In this document: positions 5,142 to 7,788 of the stretch, one piece after another
Layout of the letters: each line of letters opens with the position of its first letter
Numbering within the stretch: the first letter of the stretch is position 1
From: an uncultured Thermomicrobiales bacterium
GTDB taxonomy: Bacteria > Chloroflexota > Chloroflexia > Thermomicrobiales > UBA6265
Length of the DNA stretch: 7,788 bases
Direction of reading: 5' to 3'
Assembly (NCBI GenBank): GCA_902806365.1
Contig: CADCWJ010000545.1
Span: forward strand, 1 to 7,788
Position numbers and translations under genes: made by a program
Notes under the pieces: model-generated
Told to the model about the DNA's origin: nothing
The model's database searches: none
Seen by the model: the letters and a program-made list of their open reading frames with translations, nothing else

Positions 5142-7241
5142 ATGGACGTGACACGACGCGGCGGGAGGTGGAGCGGAGTTCCGTCCCACTTCCCGGAACC
5201 GCGGCCCCCGACCGACCCGACCCTGCGCCAGCCAGCTCTTCCGGCGAAATGTGCGAGAGGGCGCTATTGTCGCGCCCTCGTTCGCGCGACGCTCCTCGTG
5301 CTTGCCTGCGCGCTCCTCCTGCCGACGGTGGTCGTTGCGGCAGAGGGATGGCTCGAGACAACGGAATCCGTCGTCTATGCGGTGGGCACCAACGCCGACG
5401 GAACGGTGATCGTGTCCGGTCGCCGGGACAATTCCGTCGTGGCCTACAGCGGCAGTGGCGACGAGTTGTGGACATTCCCGACCACGGGCACCGTTTACGG
5501 CATCGCCGTTTCGGATGATGGGCAACGTGTCGCTGTCGCCTCCGAAGATCGTAACGTCTACCTGCTGGATGGCTCTGGCGCGGAACTCTGGCGGTATCGT
5601 GGCGGCCAGACGTTTCTCAGTGTCTCCATCACCGGAGATGGGCGAATTGTCGCGGCCGGCTCGGAAGATCGGACGGTCTCCCTCTTCGATGCCTCGGGCA
5701 CCCTCACCTGGCAGCATACCGCCACCGACCATGTATCTCAGGTGGCCCTCTACGGGGGAGAGGGGGGATTTCGAGTCGTCGCCGGCAGCCGTGACTCCCG
5801 GGTCGTCCTGATCAGCGGCGAGGGGCAGGTCGTCTGGGAATCCACGCTCAGTTACAGCGTGCGCGGGCTTGCGGTGACCGCCAATGGCGCCCGCATCGTG
5901 GCGGGTGACGATCGCGAGACCCTCTCCCTGCTCGATGGCGGAAGCGGCAAGATCGTCTGGACCAGGTTGCTCGGCAGTCCGGTTCCCGCGGTGGGCATCA
6001 GCCGTGACGGAAGCGTGATCGTTGCCGGCAGCTCCGCTGGAACGCTGTCGGTGTTCGACCCGGAGGGCAACCTGGTATCGGAATCGGGCGTCGAGTCCGC
6101 GTTCAGGGATCTGTCGCTGAACGGCGACTCCTCGTTGGCGGCCGTTGCGCTCGAGGGTCAGGTCGCGGTGTTCCCGCGTGGGGAAGGTGGAACCTACCAG
6201 GTTCCGGAGGTGGAATCCCGTTTCGGCCAGTATGTCGTACCGCTGCTGGTTGCCGGGGTGGCCCTTGTCGTGATCGTCACGGTGGCGTTGGGGCTGCGCA
6301 AACGGCCGGATGGCGAGCGCGCCTGGCGCCGGGTCGCCAACTGGAACCGCTCCCTCGGGCGGGAGATGTGGCGGGCACGAGTCTCCTATTTCTTTCTTGT
6401 TCCCACGCTGGTCATGCTGCTGCTGTTCAACTATTACCCGGCATTCTCCGGGATTTACCACGCCTTCACCGAGTGGTCGCCCGGGATCCGGACGAGGTGG
6501 GTTGGACTCAAGCAGTTCGAAGATCTGGGAAACAATCGCTACTTCTGGACCGGCATCGGAAACCTGCTGATCCTGATCGTGACCGGCTTTCTCAAGCTGC
6601 TGATCCCGCTCGCGGTCGCGGAGATGATCTTCCACGTCCGCAGCCCGAGCGTCGGCTATGCCTTTCGCACGCTGTTCGTGCTGCAGGTGATCGTGCCGGG
6701 GGTTGTCGGCATCCTGCTGTGGGTCAACGTCTACGACCCCAACATCGGGCTGGCCAATCAGGTTCTGGAAGCGGTGGGCCTCGGCAATCTCACCCGCTTC
6801 TGGCTTGGCGATGCCGACACCGCGATCTGGTCGATCGTGTTCATGGGCTTTCCGTGGGTGAGCGCGTTCGCCCTCCTCATCTTCTATGGGGGACTGATCT
6901 CCATACCCGGTGAGCTGTTCGATTCCGCCTCGCTCGACGGCGCCTCGACGCTCCGGCGCATCTTCAATATCGACTTGCCATTGTTGCTCGGTCAGGTCCG
7001 GCTGGTGCTCATCCTGACGTTCATTGCCACCGTGCAGGAATTCGCCGCGATCTTCCTGACGACCGGAGGCGGGCCCGGCAGCGCCACCTATGTCCCATCG
7101 CTCGAGCTCTACTACCAGGCGGTGCGATTCAACAATTTCGGGGCGGCATCCGCGATTGGCGCGGTGCTCTTCATCGTCATTCTGGGGGGCACCATCCTCA
7201 ACCTCCGGTACGTGAAATCCTCCGTCGAGTACGGCACATGA
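5142..7241 (+). CDS. Beta-propeller/ABC sugar permease (MalF-type) fusion
   Basis: The 699-residue protein joins two parts. After a basic, Pro-rich N-terminus (1-46) comes a membrane or signal segment (about 47-67). It is followed by seven repeats of about 40 residues (70-350) of WD40/PQQ-like type, with DG or NG turns, VxLLDGSGxxLW-type blade ends and tryptophans at 110, 150, 190, 232 and 273. A second membrane segment (363-385) ends in RKR, and a basic linker leads into a full CUT1 permease with six predicted helices (about 414-433, 471-497, 510-531, 561-585, 619-641, 668-688). The EAA loop that contacts the ATPase is at about 583-615, with DSASLDGA (594-601) in place of EAAxxDGA. By the positive-inside rule the propeller is extracytoplasmic. 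No stop or frameshift separates the parts. ATG 5142, 17 bases after the binding-protein stop, is the only plausible ATG, but its ribosome site is weak. GTG 5298 would cut into the signal segment. Related CUT1 permeases are normally about 290-320 residues. Confidence 0.85.
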   Translation: MDVTRRGGRWSGVPSHFPEPRPPTDPTLRQPALPAKCARGRYCRALVRATLLVLACALLLPTVVVAAEGWLETTESVVYAVGTNADGTVIVSGRRDNSVVAYSGSGDELWTFPTTGTVYGIAVSDDGQRVAVASEDRNVYLLDGSGAELWRYRGGQTFLSVSITGDGRIVAAGSEDRTVSLFDASGTLTWQHTATDHVSQVALYGGEGGFRVVAGSRDSRVVLISGEGQVVWESTLSYSVRGLAVTANGARIVAGDDRETLSLLDGGSGKIVWTRLLGSPVPAVGISRDGSVIVAGSSAGTLSVFDPEGNLVSESGVESAFRDLSLNGDSSLAAVALEGQVAVFPRGEGGTYQVPEVESRFGQYVVPLLVAGVALVVIVTVALGLRKRPDGERAWRRVANWNRSLGREMWRARVSYFFLVPTLVMLLLFNYYPAFSGIYHAFTEWSPGIRTRWVGLKQFEDLGNNRYFWTGIGNLLILIVTGFLKLLIPLAVAEMIFHVRSPSVGYAFRTLFVLQVIVPGVVGILLWVNVYDPNIGLANQVLEAVGLGNLTRFWLGDADTAIWSIVFMGFPWVSAFALLIFYGGLISIPGELFDSASLDGASTLRRIFNIDLPLLLGQVRLVLILTFIATVQEFAAIFLTTGGGPGSATYVPSLELYYQAVRFNNFGAASAIGAVLFIVILGGTILNLRYVKSSVEYGT
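5257..5279 (+). repeat. Strong hairpin at the start of the permease reading frame
   Basis: GAGGGCGC (5257-5264) and GCGCCCTC (5272-5279) are perfect 8-base arms with a 7-base loop (TATTGTC). The hairpin lies about 130 bases after the binding-protein stop. In sugar ABC operons a structure here often protects or terminates the upstream message so that more binding protein than permease is made. It lacks a T-tract, and in the chosen gene model it is inside the coding region. Confidence 0.45.
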
Positions 7242-7252
7242 GGGATGAGGCG

Positions 7253-7278
7253 CCAGCGCCATTCCGGGACGGCGCTGG
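7253..7278 (+). repeat. Hairpin between the two permease genes
   Basis: CCAGCGCC (7253-7260) and GGCGCTGG (7271-7278) are perfect 8-base arms around a 10-base loop, 11 bases after the stop of the fused permease. There is no T-tract. The 118-base gap is unusual between MalF- and MalG-type genes, which mostly overlap or nearly touch, so this may be a processing or attenuation element. The rest of the gap shows only a short GGGCG-CCA-CGCCC fold (7318-7330). Confidence 0.4.
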
Positions 7279-7359
7279 GCGAACGCTCCAAGCCAGGCGG
7301 ACCGCTGGATTGCGGAGGGGCGCCACGCCCGCCATTGTGGCCCGCCAGGAGAGGCATCG

Positions 7360-7788
7360 ATGGCGAACACCATGAGCACCACGACCCATCCGGCCGCCGA
7401 CCAGGCGGACACTCGCCTGCGTGCCCGCAACCGTTACAGGAACATCGCCTGGCAAACGCTCCTGATCGCGACCCTTCTTGTGATCCTGGCACTGAGCTTC
7501 GTGACGATCGCGCTGATGATCTTCCTTTCCCTGAAGGACAACGGTCAGATCTACGGGAGATTCTGGAGCCTTCCTGACCCGGCGCGGTGGGAGAACTATC
7601 GCGAAGGATGGCTTGCGATGCGGCGCTACATCTTCAACAGCCTCCTCTATTCGCTCGCGTCGGTTGTCGGTGTCGTGTTCCTGTCGTCGCTGAGCGGGTA
7701 TGTCTTCGCGAGGCACCGGTTTCCCGGCAAGGCGCTCATCTACCTCGTCATCCTGGCTCTGCTGATGGTGCCCGGGGTTCTGACGCTC
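7360..7788 (+). CDS. MalG-type sugar ABC permease, 5' part only
   Basis: An open frame runs from ATG 7360 to the window edge (143 codons, no stop), so the gene is cut by the end of the window. It is preceded by AGGAGAGG (7347-7354), five bases from the ATG; a second ATG lies four codons on. After a basic cytosolic N-terminus (about 19-27) comes membrane helix 1 (33-56), then an outside loop with FWSLPDPARWENYREGW (68-84), the usual P-x-x-W-x-NY pattern of the family. Helix 2 (91-115) starts with NSLLYSL, then GYVFARHRFPGK (113-124) matches the conserved A-Y-x-x-x-R-x-x-F-x-G-K/R of MalG-like subunits, and helix 3 begins near 125. It would pair with the fused MalF-type subunit to form the membrane channel. 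The EAA loop lies beyond the window. Confidence 0.9.
   Translation, partial: MANTMSTTTHPAADQADTRLRARNRYRNIAWQTLLIATLLVILALSFVTIALMIFLSLKDNGQIYGRFWSLPDPARWENYREGWLAMRRYIFNSLLYSLASVVGVVFLSSLSGYVFARHRFPGKALIYLVILALLMVPGVLTL

Noticed and set aside
4099..5475. A 458-codon open frame on the - strand opposite the binding protein and permease start
   Set aside because: It is a shadow of the binding-protein gene, spans the boundary of two real genes and shows no family signature.
5121..7430. A 769-codon open frame on the - strand opposite the fused permease
   Set aside because: The + strand encodes recognisable propeller blades and permease helices. The - strand translation is rich in R, D, E, H, Q and G with no domain pattern, as expected for the complement of G+C-biased codons.
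1..7788. Search for CRISPR arrays, tRNA/rRNA genes, transposase genes or phage attachment sites
   Set aside because: No regularly spaced repeats, no tRNA-like cloverleaf or rRNA sequence, and no transposase or integrase motif were seen by eye.

Overview
The window is a G+C-rich piece of bacterial DNA with all supported genes on the + strand. Codon bias toward G/C at third positions, GTG/TTG starts, a Tat-type substrate-binding protein and a CUT1 sugar transporter would fit an accessory sugar-catabolism locus of a Chloroflexota (Thermomicrobia-like) or other high-G+C heterotroph. The taxonomic guess is inference from style only; there is no rRNA or marker gene here.

Layout. Positions 1-33 may be the last ten codons of an upstream gene, followed by an inverted repeat at 33-67. 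Next come a histidine-phosphatase/phosphoglycerate-mutase-like enzyme (119-733), an enolase-superfamily dehydratase closely resembling L-rhamnonate dehydratase (873-2033), and a metallo-beta-lactamase-fold protein whose metal-binding motif has been replaced (2150-2932). A 455-base gap (2933-3387) follows, containing a good sigma70-type promoter, a 10-base palindrome and a roughly 300-base leader. It precedes an ABC transporter operon: a Tat-exported solute-binding protein (3388-5124), a MalF-type permease carrying a seven-bladed beta-propeller at its N-terminus (5142-7241), and a MalG-type permease that runs off the window end (7360-7788). No ABC ATPase is present; it is either further downstream or a shared MsmK/UgpC-type ATPase is used.

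How they may work together. The transporter probably imports a sugar, sugar acid or small glycan. The rhamnonate-dehydratase-like enzyme would dehydrate an aldonic acid to a 2-keto-3-deoxy acid. The MBL-fold protein sits where a sugar lactonase could be expected, but its active site is not that of a normal zinc hydrolase. The most unusual item is the propeller-permease fusion: a membrane permease subunit that seems to hold a WD40/PQQ-like propeller outside the cell, next to a binding protein that has no lipobox to anchor it.
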